Part shown: positions 47,778 to 58,754 of the stretch, piece after piece | How positions within the stretch are numbered: the first letter of the stretch is position 1 | Layout of the letters: each line of letters starts with the position of its first letter | Assembly: GCA_021229015.1 (NCBI GenBank) | Contig: CM037789.1 | Location: forward strand, 42,956,377 to 43,020,376 | Origin: Solen grandis | Lineage: Eukaryota > Mollusca > Bivalvia > Adapedonta > Solenidae | Reading direction: 5' to 3' | DNA: 64,000 bases | The notes under the pieces: generated by a model | The model's database searches: none | Told to the model about the DNA's origin: nothing | The model's input: the letters and a program-made list of their open reading frames with translations, nothing else | Position numbers and translations under genes: made by a program

Positions 47778-48584
47778 TATTTTGAGCTTTTATTTTACCC
47801 CAAACTTGTTGTGTATACAGGAATCACTAAGTCTATCTGGGTTATAACTCTCCAACAATGACCCTATAAATTCAAAGGTTGTCTGTGACCAGAGGGTGTG
47901 TCATGACTTTGACCAAAGGACACTGCTTTACCATGGAGGTTCATACTTGGTACAAAGGTTGCTTATGGCCAGAAGTTTTGTTTCATGACATTTACCTAAG
48001 GTTATAGTTTCAGGCTGAATAATTTTGAAATTCTTATCCACCAATAACTTTATAAAAAAAGAATTCATGTTATTTCCTGAAAGATTGCCTATCAACATAA
48101 ACGTCATATGTGTGTGTGTGTGTGTGTGTGTTACACAAAACCAAAGCCAGAAGTCTCAAAATGCACTGTGTAAAGGAATATAAGTGACTATGCATTGCTG
48201 TTAAAATAAACAAGATGGTCTTGATGTTGCTCACCAGATAAACATCGCCTGTACAATTTATTAGAGCATAATCATACTGAATACACAGTCCATGCAGAAA
48301 TGCAGCAAGATTATTTTATTTCAACGCACCAAACAGTACATTTGTGTCAAATTCAAAGGTCGCGGCTTGGAAAATACAAAAACAAGTCACTGTGTTCTGG
48401 TAAATATCATCAAAGTTAGATGTCACACACAAAACCTTGAAACTAGGTCATGATCAAGGTCAAAAAATTAGCTGCCTGTATAATCCTCTGTAAAACGTGG
48501 ATTTCATGTGGCTAACTAACTTGGCGAAGGACCACTAGACAATGACACACCAATTATCTAAGCTTCAGGCCTTGTGTGTTTTTT
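47778..48584. other. Intergenic repeats, no gene
   Basis: It contains ACCTTGAC/ACTTTGACC-rich monomer-like sequence and a TG microsatellite at 48110-48130. No coding signal. Confidence 0.4.
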
Positions 48585-49151
48585 AGCTCACCTGAGCACA
48601 ACCTGCTCAAGGTGAGCTTTTGTGATCACCCTTTGTCTGGCATCCGTCGTGCAGCGTCAACAATTTGGCTTGATAACACTCTAGAGGCCATATTTTTAGC
48701 CCAATCTTCAGTAACTTGTTCAGAATGTTTGTCTCCATAAAATCTTGGACAAGTTCGAATTTGGGTCATGTGGGTTCAAAAAGTAGGTCAGGAGGTCAAA
48801 TCTTAGAAAAAACCTTGTTAACAATCTAAGGCCACATTTTTGGCCATATCTTCATGAAACTTGGTCAGAATGTTTAATTTCATAAAATCTTGGACATGTT
48901 TGAAGTTGGGTCATGTAGGTTCAAAAAGTAGGTCAGGAGGTCAAATCTTAGAAAAACCTTGTTAACAATCTATAGGCCACATTTTTGGCCATATCTTCAT
49001 GAAACTTGGTCAGAATGTTTGTTTTCATAAAATCTTGAATGAGTTAGAATTTGGGTCATGTGGGGTCAAAAAGTAGGTCAACTTGAAAAATGCAACTTAT
49101 GTTCCTTATTTATAATCAGGTGTGCGATTCAGGGCCATCATGGCCCTCTTG
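48585..49151 (+). mobile_element. Modular hairpin-ended repeat (type B monomers)
   Basis: It starts AGCTCACCTGAGCACAACCT and ends CAGGTGTGCGATTCAGGGCC, ATCATGGCCCTCTTG. It has three monomers with CATATCTTCATGAAACTTGG and AAAATCTTGGACAAGTT, the same kind as 17681-18619. Confidence 0.9.
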
Positions 49152-49164
49152 TTTAAAGAAAAAT

Positions 49165-49640
49165 CCTACATAGTCTATATAAAACCAAGTGACCCCTGGG
49201 GCAGGCAAATTTTAACCCCAGGGCTATCAAATTTGGTAGAGGGCAAAACGCCCAATATATAAACACCAGGCCTTGTGGTTTCTGGGAAAAAAATCAAGTT
49301 TTTCGTATGTAAGTCTATACAAAGCCATAACTCCTGATCGAATTGGCCGATATCAGCCATAACTTGGCCAAGAGATTTTGGCCATGAACATTGACATGTA
49401 GTTGGAAGATGGCTGCTTAAGAAATGAATATACTAGAGTTTAAACAAATTGAAATCTGGCATTCTATTCTATTTAATTTAAAGGGTCATAAGTTTTTCCT
49501 ATGTAAGTCTATACAAGGACCACAACTCCTGACCTAATTGGCCGATATCAGCCTTAATCTAGCTTGACCATGAACATTGTCATCGAAGATGGTTGCTTAA
49601 GAAATAAAGATGCTAGAGTGCAACCAAACTTATTGTAGAC
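49165..49640 (-). repeat. Headless array mixing type D and type C monomers
   Basis: AAGTGACCCCTGGGGCAGGC (49190) matches type D monomers of 34779-36306. GGCCGATATCAGCCATAACT (49342) and GGCCGATATCAGCCTTAATC (49540) are type C monomers of 43577-44555 in reverse complement. All read in the same (-) orientation. No head or tail of the modular repeat is present. Confidence 0.75.
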
Positions 49641-49890
49641 GACTAGACTTTCAGCGATCCTAAAAGACCATATCAATCCGAAATCAACAAGCACTAATTG
49701 AAAACCTAATTCACGTGCTGGTGTATAATTCCACACGCTGTTCAGTGGGAAATAAACATACATTTAAGATTTTTGCCAGTCATCGATTTGTCAGTTTAAC
49801 CGGCTATTGCCGGTCCTCAGGTGAAATAGTGGGCATGGTGATCTAAAATAACAACACCCATAAGTACATATATAGAACTGTTTTGCCCAT

Positions 49891-50093
49891 TGTTGTGTTG
49901 TCTTTTATAATTCTGGTCCAGTAAATACAAGTCTAAAGACAATACACATTTAAACACATTTATTCACAGTGGCTACAGGTAACTCTAGATGTCTACACTC
50001 TTGTGCTGGCACATGCAGACTCCCTATACTGCTATTATAGAGACACTTTATACCTGGCTGATAAGCCCAGTGAAGTATACTGAATACACTACA
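49891..50093 (-). repeat. 3' LTR of the Gypsy element
   Basis: 203 bp, matching 57833-58035 with about six differences. CCCAT precedes it on the + strand. Confidence 0.95.
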
Positions 50094-50106
50094 TTTCCCT
50101 TCTTTT
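50094..50106 (-). other. Polypurine tract
   Basis: On the - strand AAAAGAAGGGAAA directly precedes the TGTAGTG of the 3' LTR, the usual primer for plus-strand synthesis. Confidence 0.85.
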
Positions 50107-50794
50107 AAAAGGATAAAATCAATCAAATATATTTCTTTGAAATAACATCATTGTTGTAAGCATACTAAAATACAACATGCAATAAGAAACAATATTCATA
50201 TTTCAGAATGATTACAGCCTCAGTAACACCTGTGTGGTGCTCGGATAATGTTAATGTCCTGCGCCGAGCCCGAGCGGTTCAATATAGGTCATGTTTGTTA
50301 TCGAAGGTTTAACAAATTAAACCGCTCAAGCTCGGAGCAGCCGAGCGAGCGGTTTAACTTGTTAAACTTTCGATAACAAACATTAACCTACTTAATGTAT
50401 GGAATTATGTTTTGACGATACTGTCCTAGTCCCCGCCCATAAATTCCCGCCTTTGACGAACCAACCAATCAAATATGCTTCTAGATTGCTCATGCAAATT
50501 TAATTTCAAATGTGGCTCGTGTCTAAAAATAGACATGATGCAAGCTCATAACGACATGGAAGCGACAACTGCTATTTGTTAACGCAAGTTTTGATCTCTA
50601 AGAAGGATATTGAATTATGTTAAAAACCTAAAAGTGAAGTAGCGCCTGCTACAATGACGTCTACCGAGATAAAGACACCAACCACAAGTGACGAAAATGC
50701 AAGATGCTAAAGTTCCAAACTAAAATAAAATGTGATAGTCATAAATCTAAACTTCATTTTTTAAATCGATTAGTTCTACAATTTATATTAATCA

Positions 50795-50985
50795 TTCTTG
50801 GTGGCTCTGGTGGCGGCGTATGCGGTTATTATTGTGGGAGGAAACCGAGGAACTCGGACAAAACCCTCGTGCCTGGACGGGCGACCACTGTACCTCCTCA
50901 CGTGCGTGACCAGGAATCGAACCCGGGACGCATTGGTGAGAAGCGAAGTGCGTAACCACTACGCTATCCTGGAACCCTGGCACTG
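50795..50985 (-). mobile_element. tRNA-derived SINE
   Basis: Read on the - strand: GGATAGCGTAGTGGTTACGC (box A, D-arm), ACCAATGCGTCCCGGGTTCG, ATTCCTGG (intact box B GGTTCGATTCC). The body ends with CCTCGGTTTCCTCCCACAAT. It is well preserved, so fairly young. It lies in the 3' region of the Gypsy element. Confidence 0.85.
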
Positions 50986-51174
50986 TGATAGTCAGATCGG
51001 ACTGGAAAAATAAGCACTGATTGAGCTAGTGAATACTTCATGCTATTCACTTATATTTGCGATTTGTAGTTGATGGTGTTTTACGAGTCACAAGATGTCA
51101 CTACTATGATTTCTGTAAAAGGTCGTAATAATGGTACTGGTATGACTAGTTGGTCCGGTGTCAGGATAATGTGA

Positions 51175-51245
51175 CAGGGTGTTGTATCATGCCACATGTC
51201 TACGGTGTGATACTACAGTGTGGCAGTACTATACCTGTCTCAATA
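51175..51245 (+). repeat. SINE body fragment
   Basis: GCCACATGTCTACGGTGTGA, TACTACAGTGTGGCAGTACT matches the body of the SINE at 41945-42145; no tRNA head. Confidence 0.65.
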
Positions 51246-51617
51246 CACATTTCCTCCAAATGACTGAAATACTATTCCCAATAAATAATCTTTTCTATAT
51301 TCGTATCAGTTCTCGTTGCTTCATTTTACTGCATTTAATCAAAGTCGGAATATTGATTTTATAGCCACGCCCATAATCCCCCCTTTAAACGCATGCGCAC
51401 AAAGGTTGATCACATGTGCAGTTAATTCAAAACGTATGCTAGGTTATCCATTATACCTAGCGGTTTAAGAAGTTAAACCGAACGAAAATTTTGAAAAATA
51501 CTGCAATCCCATCGGTCAAAATATAATCCATACATTAATGACGTATAAGCTTTAATGTGTTGGGGAATACTTGACACTAGTCACTTGTATTTGCTTTTTT
51601 TCTTTTTTCCTTTTTTT

Positions 51618-52735
51618 AGCTCACCTGAGCACGTGTGCTCAGGATGAGCTTTTAGGATCGATGAATGTCCGTCGTCCGTCCGTCGTCCGTCGTCCACAAT
51701 TTGTTCGTTTGCACTCTAGCATCTTCATTTTATGAGCAATTATCTTCAAACTTTAAAACAATGTTTATAACCATAAAATCACGGCCAAGTTCGATTATGG
51801 CTGATATCGTACCATTAGGTCAGGAGTTATGCCCCTTTTAATATTCAAAAAATGCCATATTTCAAGTTGTTTACACTCTAGCATCTTCATCTTTTGAGCA
51901 ATCCTCTTCAAACTTTATGGCAATGCTTATTCCAATCTCTAGTTCGATTATGGCTGAGATTTCAATTAGGTCAGGAGTTATGCCCCTTTTAATATTAAAA
52001 AAATGCCATATTTCACTTTGTTTACACTCTAGCATCTTCATCTTTTGAGCAATCATCTTCAAACATTATGGCAATGCTTATGACCATAATGTCTCGATTG
52101 AGTTTGATTATGACTGAGATTAGTGTATTAGGTCAGGAGTTAAGCCCCTTTTAATATTAAAAAAAAGCCATATTTCACTTTGTTTACACTTAGCATCTTC
52201 ATCTTTTGAGCAATCATCTTCAAACATTATGCAATGCTTATGACCATAATGTCTCAATTGAGTTCGATTATGGCTGAGATCGGTCAATTAGGTCAGGAGT
52301 TATGCCCCTTTTAATATAAAAAAGCCATATTTCACTTTGTTTACACTGTAGCATCTTCCTTTTTTTAGCAATCATCTTCAAACTTTATGACATTGTTAAT
52401 GACCATAATGTCTCGATTGAGTTCAATTGTGGCTGAGATGGGTCATTTAGGTCAGGAGTTATGCCCCTTTTAATACAAAAAATACAAGATTTCACTTTGT
52501 TTATTCTCTACCAACTTCATTTTTTTAACAATCATTTTTAAACTTTAAGACAATGTTTATGCCCACAATCTCACAATCAGGTTCAATTATAACTGATATT
52601 GACTTGTAAATTGAGGAGTTATGCCCATTTCACCATAAAAAAAGCCAGATTTCACTTTTACACCCAAGCATCTTTATTTCTTAAGCAATCATCTTTCTCA
52701 GGTGAGCGACCATTAGGGCCATCTTGGCCCTCTTG
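51618..52735 (+). mobile_element. Modular hairpin-ended repeat (type C monomers), inside the Gypsy element
   Basis: The head AGCTCACCTGAGCACGTGTG, CTCAGGATGAGCT and the GTCC microsatellite are nearly identical to 43577-44555, and so is the 3' part. It contains six to seven 155-161 bp monomers. Because it sits between the LTRs of 49891-58035, it arrived after that retrotransposon. Confidence 0.92.
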
Positions 52736-53535
52736 TTTTACGACTTCATCATATTGGATATGATATTATGATTACTATGTAAATGTTATTTGACATTCAA
52801 TTCTCATTGTTTATAAACAGTTCATTCAAAATAAAAAAGTAGAACTTCTACGCTGTTCTTATTGCATTTCATCATAGTTGGAACATTGCCAATATAGGCC
52901 ACGCCTCTTATCCCGCCTCTTCACACATGCGCAGAAAGGTTTTCCACAGGTGCAGTTAATTCAGCGCGTACACTAGGTTATCCATTAAACCTAACGGTTT
53001 AACAAGTTAAACCGATGGAAAATTTTGAAAAATACTGCAATCCCATTGGTCAAAATATAATTCCATACATTAATTGCTCTTATCAGTAAACAGACATAAA
53101 ACAGTCATCAGTTGATCCTAATATCTGGAAATTAATGTATTTAGCATCTTGTATCAGAGAGGAAACTTGTCTGAAAATAAGCATATGTGAAATATCTAAT
53201 TAATTATCTGTTCCATGGCTAAGAAAGTACAACTAAACAGTTAATTTGTCCATTGTTCTTCCATATAACTGTCTGTGGTATTGGTTACGGTTATATGATA
53301 TTTGTTCTCACACTCTTGCACAAACACACGAAAGCTATCTACACAGAAATCTCTTCCCTTGATAATCCAAAGAATATAATTGCCTTTGACCTATTTTCTG
53401 AACATTTTTTTTAAAGCAACTCTGTACCTCACTGGTATAAGCACTAGCAGATTTTCAATATATCCAAATGAATGCGAAATTAATTACTTATAAATTTAAA
53501 ACTTTGATTTAACACATCAACACTGTAATCCAAAT

Positions 53536-54057
53536 TCAAGTGAATCTATCCGGTGGTTTTACAGTTCTCCCATATCTTGTTACGTATGGTTTACTATCAG
53601 CATCCTGCTGCTGCTGATGATGATGATGATGATGCTGTTCAGGGTCATTGAACTGGCTCTCTCCAGAGGTGCATGTAGAAGGAAGGATATCATCTGGTGT
53701 TTTGTCTCCTGGTGGAACAGAAGTTTTCCTTATCTGCCGTCTGTTCCTGCGATAATATTTTCCCTCTGGTGATTTCAGAATATAAGATCTGGGTAGTTCA
53801 TGGTATTTGTCTACCTTACCATTTTCCCATGCATTATTGCGTCTGAACACAACAAAGTCACCCTCATGTAAAGGTTTCAACACCTTTCCTGCATGCTTGT
53901 CATAATTTTTCTTTGCGACATCTTGTTTATTTTCCAGTCTTTTCTTTACATCACCAGAATTCTTATGCTTTAACCTATTTTTCTCCATAGGAAGCTTTGT
54001 TTTCAGGCTTCTGCCCATCATCATTTGTGCCGGTAGTAGTATGTTAGGTGGTGTTGG
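53536..54057 (-). pseudogene. Gypsy integrase C-terminal part
   Basis: Read on the - strand from about 54057: TPPNILLPAQMMMGRSLKTK, then KKNYDKHAGKVLKPLHEGDF, VVFRRNNAWENGKVDKYHEL, PRSYILKSPEGKYYRRNRRQ. This is the end of a Gypsy integrase: the PAQ-L-MGR motif, HAGK-L-PL-GD and the PRSY...YRRNRR tail. A Pro/Asp-rich end with HHHHHHQQQQ precedes VTRYGRTVKPPDRFT. The open frame continues upstream about 50 codons into the CpG-rich block, which is not part of the protein. Confidence 0.9.
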
Positions 54058-54059
54058 GG

Positions 54060-55688
54060 AGAAATCGAGCTGGATATCTTGGATTAGGTTGGATAAACGA
54101 AAGCACGCTATGACGTCATCAATCGATACCATAATAACGGACTCACGCGCGGTGCCCGCAGCGCCGTGCATTGACGTCATCAATCGATACCATAATATCA
54201 AACTCACGCGCGGAGCCCGCAGCGCCGTGCTTTGACGTCATCAATCGATACCATAATTACCCAGTTCTTTAACGTGGATTAATTAATCGCGAAGAAAAGC
54301 GTAAGCGATTTTTGAAGAAAAAGTTCTATGTAAGACCAAGTTTTGTTGAATATATATCGGGTCGCGTGACCTTTTTTAGGGTCACCGTCATTCGGCGTTA
54401 AAACGCGAAACATGGACGTTTTACCAGCCGCGTATGCGACGATATATACCATTTCCTAGTAGAAAACCCGTTTATATCTTTGAAACATTTTCTCGGATAC
54501 GAGATGTACAAAATGGCGTTATACGAAACGCGTAGAAAACCAACGATGAAGACCAAATCGTGTATTAAACGGCGGTTAAGCGAAAGGTCCACTTTCGGAC
54601 AATTTAAAATGTTTTTAATACGCTTACTCGAAAAATATGGCGCTCATAATGTATAAAACGTGTCTAACAAATTAACTAAGTTTCCACGAAATCACTCTTG
54701 ATTACGTTCATTAGAGAACAGTTAATGAGAGGTCTTTTTTTACAAAATCAATAATATTATAAATAAATTATATTATAAATATAATGTTATATTATATTAT
54801 TAATACTGATATTTCTTTTAGCATTAATTATAATTACCTTATATACGTATGCAATGTCGATTATGTACAACCTCGCGTTTACAATTGTATGCTGTATCAA
54901 TAAAATCTTGAATCCGCATCCCTTAATTACAATTTACTCACGATTAGGTCGACTATGGGAAAACGACAATTTTCGCCCGCGGCGATCCTTGTCGACTTCA
55001 CAATAATATTAATAATTACATGGCCGTAACTGACTCGATGATAAAATTAGTAAATACGGGTAGACAGGTAGGGTATTGCGTTATCGATTATTAACATAAA
55101 ACGAATTTTCTTTTTTCTTTCCTCTCTTCATGACCGCGCGCATGCGTGTGTTTTATCATTTTTTCTCCCTTCCTTTCTCTCACTCTTCATTTCTGGATGC
55201 GCTTTTCTATCACGATTTACTATTATTTGACATGTAAACAACTGTCTCACCCGTCCTCGGACGTATAATGATTATTTACTGTATGACTCTGCGTTTACGA
55301 ATTAAACCGAACATTTTAATCTATATGCGTATTATTGTTATTTTTTCTATCATTACTCTCTATCTCGTCATATTTCCCCGTAATAAGCGCGTTGTTCTAT
55401 CGTTTGTACCGTTTTGTTTTATTTTTTATGTTTCGCCCTCTCTTTCGGCGAATTCGAAGGTATTATTTTATAAAGACAAGAAGTCTAGTAAATAAGGCGG
55501 AACTATGAGAGTAAAATGAAAAATAAATCATTCAATAATATCATTCGTTTATCGGAATTTCAAATCGGTCTCGCTATCGATTTTTCCATTACGATGTTCT
55601 CCGGGCCTATACACAATTAACGGTCAGAATTCAAACCGACCAATCGTCGAACGCGCCATTGGAACGCATATGTAACCCCCCCCTTCGT

Positions 55689-55722
<34 letters not shown>

Positions 55723-56267
55723 CTTCTCTTCATGAGTGCGTGCTGCTTAGGATCGGTTTTTCAACGGTTTAATAACGTAACAAATATGGATGTATACGAA
55801 GCTTCGAAAATCGCATAAAATCGTTTGAAAAATCGTTTCTGAACAAAACGTTATTTTTTTAACGTAGGAATATCTTTATATTTATATCGTAATACGACCC
55901 TCGGGGCGATATATTTCACTGGCTCGTATCTTTCCTGGACGATTTGAGCGAAATTTGCTTAAACTATATAGAGAAAGTTGCGAAAATTCCGGGACCACGT
56001 GTACGAAAGCCGGTGTATTAAAAAAACTACTCTATTTAGGCTATATTTATTTATGATTATCTTTTCGTTGATAACTTATTTATACATAATTATAGCTCGG
56101 TGTTAGCCTTTTTGTAGCTTAGTTTATCATTTCTTAAACGTATATGTCTTAATTACGAATAAATTACCATGAGAACCGTACCATACGATTTTATTTATTC
56201 ATTTATTTTTGTCAAACGTACGTGGACGAAGTAGTAGTAGTAGTAGTTGTTGTTGATTATGATGTTT
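54060..56267. other. CpG-rich block of unlike composition replacing the pol core
   Basis: Between two halves of the Gypsy pol lies about 2.2 kb rich in CG (for example 8 CpG in 54361-54420; none in 53221-53280), with motifs such as CGCGCGCATGCGTG-like strings and a CT microsatellite (55690-55722). It has no frame longer than 75 codons and no retroelement motif. The style (undepleted CpG plus AT-rich stretches) reminds me of hymenopteran insect DNA. Possibilities are a filler insertion, a nested element, or an assembly error. Confidence 0.7.
54111..54257 (+). repeat. 61-bp tandem repeat with TGACGTCA in each unit
   Basis: Units start at 54111, 54172 and 54233, each TGACGTCATCAATCGATACC then ATAAT; the first two continue with CACGCGCGG and CCCGCAGCGCCGTGC. 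Each has the full CRE palindrome TGACGTCA and ATCGAT. It lies just inside the left edge of the CpG-rich block. Confidence 0.92.
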
Positions 56268-56916
56268 TTTGCTAAAGTATGTAGCACCTGGCATTTTTGA
56301 AATCACCTCTTCAACTGTTTTCAGTGGATAATGCTGACGCTTTACAGCTGTATTCAAGTCCTTCGGATATAAGCATATCCGAAACGCTACCATTAGGTTT
56401 CACAACTGTCACCATGCTGTTAACCCATTCGGTTGGCTCTGTTTGACGAATGATGATATTTTCCTTTTCCATGCGCTTCAATTCACTCCTTATTTTGTCT
56501 TGTAATTTCATAGGCACCTTTCTTGGAGGATGTACAACTGGTTTGACAGTTATGTCAATTTCAATTTTATGTTTTCCAGGCAAACAACCAATTCCTTGAA
56601 AAACATCAGAGTATTCCTCTAAAATGTCTTGATCTTCTGACCTTTCAACATTGAAACATTTTTTTACAAGTCCCATCTTCTCACATGTGTTTCCACCAAA
56701 TATGGTAGGGTTTTTTTCTTGTATAACTTGGAATTTCACTCTGTATCTTTTATTTTCTAACACCGTACAGTTTAAAATAACGGATCCCATCGGTTTTATT
56801 GACTGACCACTGTATGTTCTCAGCACTGTTTTTGAATCCTTAAATTTTGGATTTATTTTCATTTTCTTGATGAGCTTACTGCTGATAACGTTGCATTTTG
56901 CCCCAGTGTCTGCCAA
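56268..56916 (-). pseudogene. Gypsy protease and start of reverse transcriptase
   Basis: ADTGAKCNVIS is the aspartic-protease active-site motif (usually D-S/T-G-A). The linker to RT follows (GCLPGKHKIEIDITVKPVVH, PPRKVPMKL), then PTEWVNSMVTVVKPNGS, RT motif 1. A frameshift near 56385 leads to FRICLYPKDLN (usually L-D-P) and VEEVISKMPGATYFSK. The sequence stops exactly before the expected L-D of the first catalytic Asp motif, where the foreign block begins. Confidence 0.88.
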
Positions 56917-56935
56917 AACTGTTACAGATTTGTTC

Positions 56936-57787
56936 TCAATGCTGCAGTCTATGGATCAGTTGCTGTCCAATGCATTGACGACTCATGTAATCATTATCAT
57001 AACTACTATCACTTGAATAATCATCAACTGAGCGTACATTTTTCTTCTTGTTTCTGCACATTTTCTTAAAGTGATTCTTCATACCACAACTGTGACATTT
57101 TTTACCATATGCCGGACAGTTTCTTTGTTCAGTTTCAAACCACAATACTTGCAGCTTTCCTGCTTCCTTATTTCATTCTTCTTTATCTTAAATTTGCCTT
57201 TGCTGCTCTTAACAGCATTTAAAGACGTTTCTGTGATTTTCTTCGTTATTTCCCCACCCTGTTTTTCTGATACCTCTGCAAATATCCATTGCCTTCTGCA
57301 GGGTCAAATCAGGTTCTCTCAAAAGACGATGTCTTACTGTTTCACTTTTTACGCCGCATACGATTCTGTCCCGAATCAAAGAATCTCTCAGCCCCTCAAA
57401 CTCACATGAGTTGAATAGAATTTTCAGATCAGTCACGAAAGTATCAAAACTTTCCAACTCCTTTTGTGCACGTATATTGAATTTGTGCCTCTCGAATGCC
57501 ACATTTTTGCGAGGAGTGCAGTAATTTTTAAACTTATTCAAAATATTGTCCACTTTTATGTTATCTCCCTCCGCATCACCTGGTTCATTCCAGTTAAATG
57601 TGTTAAATATCTCAAGCGCTTCTGGTCCTATAACACTTAATAGTGTTGATAACTTCACCTCATTTCCCTTTTCATTCAGTCCAGTTGCTGTCATATACAG
57701 CTCAAGCTGCTGTTTGAATCTCCTGAAGTTCTCCTTTAAATTACCATCCAAGGATAACCTCTCTGGTGGACGAAGATTCTTGGCCAT
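56936..57787 (-). pseudogene. Gypsy gag with CCHC zinc knuckle, frameshifted
   Basis: The ATG at 57787, 45 bp after the PBS, opens MAKNLRPPERLSLDGNLKEN, a capsid-like region (FRRFKQQLELYMTATG, LSVIGPEALEIFNTF, DRIVCGVKS) ending at about 57250. The reading then moves to a second frame (GEITKKITETSLNAV ... CKYCG) and to a third (FETEQRNCPAYGKKCHSCGM), so at least two frameshifts are present. Two knuckles can be traced: CKYCG...CPAYGKKC and the regular C-x2-C-x4-H-x4-C (CHSCGMKNHFKKMC). Confidence 0.88.
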
Positions 57788-57819
57788 GTTTATTTTCTAT
57801 TATAAACCTAGTTCCATAA

Positions 57820-57832
57820 ACTTCTGACACCA
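57820..57832 (-). other. Primer binding site
   Basis: On the - strand TGGTGTCAGAAGT follows the 5' LTR directly. It begins TGG as required to pair with a tRNA CCA end. It fits the 3' end of metazoan tRNA-Leu as I remember it, for 13 bases, then diverges. Confidence 0.75.
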
Positions 57833-58035
57833 TGTTGTGTTTGTCTTTTATAATTCTGGTCCAGTAAATACATGTTAAAGACAATACACATTTAAACACA
57901 TTTATTCACAGTGGCTACAGGTAACTCTATATGTTTACACTCTTGTGCTGGCACATGCAGACTCCCTATATTGCTATTATAGAGACACTTTATACCTGGC
58001 TGATAAGCCCAGTGAAGTATACTGAATACACTACA
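57833..58035 (-). repeat. 5' LTR of the Gypsy element
   Basis: It reads TGTAGTGTATTCAGTATACT to AAACACAACA on the - strand, with the TG...CA ends usual for LTRs. It differs from the 3' LTR at about six positions. Confidence 0.95.
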
Positions 58036-58040
58036 CCCAT

Positions 58041-58754
58041 CATTATTATCCATTATTAATATTTTGACGAAATAAAAAAAGCCAAAAGGAGAGAGACAGA
58101 GATTTTACTTTTTATTCAGCGTTAATGGAAACGGAATAATGTCGCCTTAAGTTACAATGTGAGTTTTATTAGAATACTTTCACAATCTATATATTACCTT
58201 ACGTGCTTCTTTATACAGAACATGGTGGACCTTTTTGCGATATATGCATTTTTTTTTTTTTTTTTTTTTTTTGCGGTAAATGGTTTTACATATGCCTTTA
58301 CACTCATTCGCCTAAAGTATACTTTCTTGAGCTCTACATAGTGGGTCAGATCCCCCTAATATTAGATATGTTTAAAAGAATACGGAGTGCAGGGTTTTGA
58401 GCGGACATCGGACTAAGGATAGGACTGTTCCAAAATTGAATTACCTTATTGCAAATGAGAATAATTTGTCTTAATTTAAAACATTAATAAAATGCTTATT
58501 GGATTGCCCTCTGACATGGTCAATTGATGTAAATAATTATACCCCGCAAAAATTTTGCAGAAAATAATAACAAAGGTTTTTTTTTTTAAATATGTATATT
58601 TGTTATTTTAATTATGATGCGTATGTATAATATGATCTATAGAATATACGAGGTATACCGGCAAAACTTAATAAAAATCTTGTGAATTGTGTGACTAACG
58701 AATTGCATGAAATGGTTTTCGTAATTATTCTGCTATTTTCGGAGATTCGTATAC
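58041..58754. other. Spacer between the Gypsy element and LINE region
   Basis: AT-rich, with a T21 run at 58251-58271. Nothing else could be supported. Confidence 0.45.

Larger units (their letters stand above)
50240..53086. repeat. Nested palindromic/TIR repeats in the Gypsy 3' region
   Basis: TTAATGTATGGAATTATGTT, TTGAC at about 50392 is inverted as GGTCAAAATATAATTCCATA, CATTAA at 53060-53086 and again at about 51515-51538. Both right ends follow related sequences (GTTATCCATTAWACCTARCG, GTTTAA; ATTTTGAAAAATACTGCAAT). At 50255-50380, GCGGTTTAACTTGTTAAACT and relatives form local palindromes with AAATTAAACCGCT. This suggests one non-autonomous TIR family inserted more than once. Confidence 0.6.
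49891..58035 (-). mobile_element. Ty3/Gypsy-type LTR retrotransposon, decayed, with nested DNA
   Basis: Two 203-bp LTRs (about 97% identical by eye) bound the element and CCCAT flanks both outer ends (49886-49890, 58036-58040), a 5-bp target duplication. On the - strand the order is 5' LTR, PBS, gag, zinc knuckle, protease, start of RT, then a 2.2 kb block of other DNA, the integrase C-terminus, 3.4 kb containing several nested repeats, a polypurine tract and the 3' LTR. The gag, knuckle and integrase tail resemble the invertebrate K02A2.6-like Gypsy group. RT catalytic core, RNase H and integrase core are absent, so it is not autonomous. Confidence 0.93.

Noticed and set aside
2524..52735. 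Modular repeats as canonical Helitrons
   Set aside because: On one strand the end reads hairpin then GAGCTAAAA, recalling a Helitron hairpin-CTRR end, but there is no 5' TC and insertion is not A|T. A Helentron-like origin fits better, and even that is inference.
54041..54235. Gene in the CpG-rich block or N-terminal extension of the integrase frame
   Set aside because: The 50 extra codons before TPPNILLPAQ lie in the alien block and overlap the 61-bp tandem repeat; they show no domain.
55268..55495. Hydrophobic 75-codon frame in the CpG-rich block
   Set aside because: Short, AT-driven hydrophobicity, no signal or homology-like motif.
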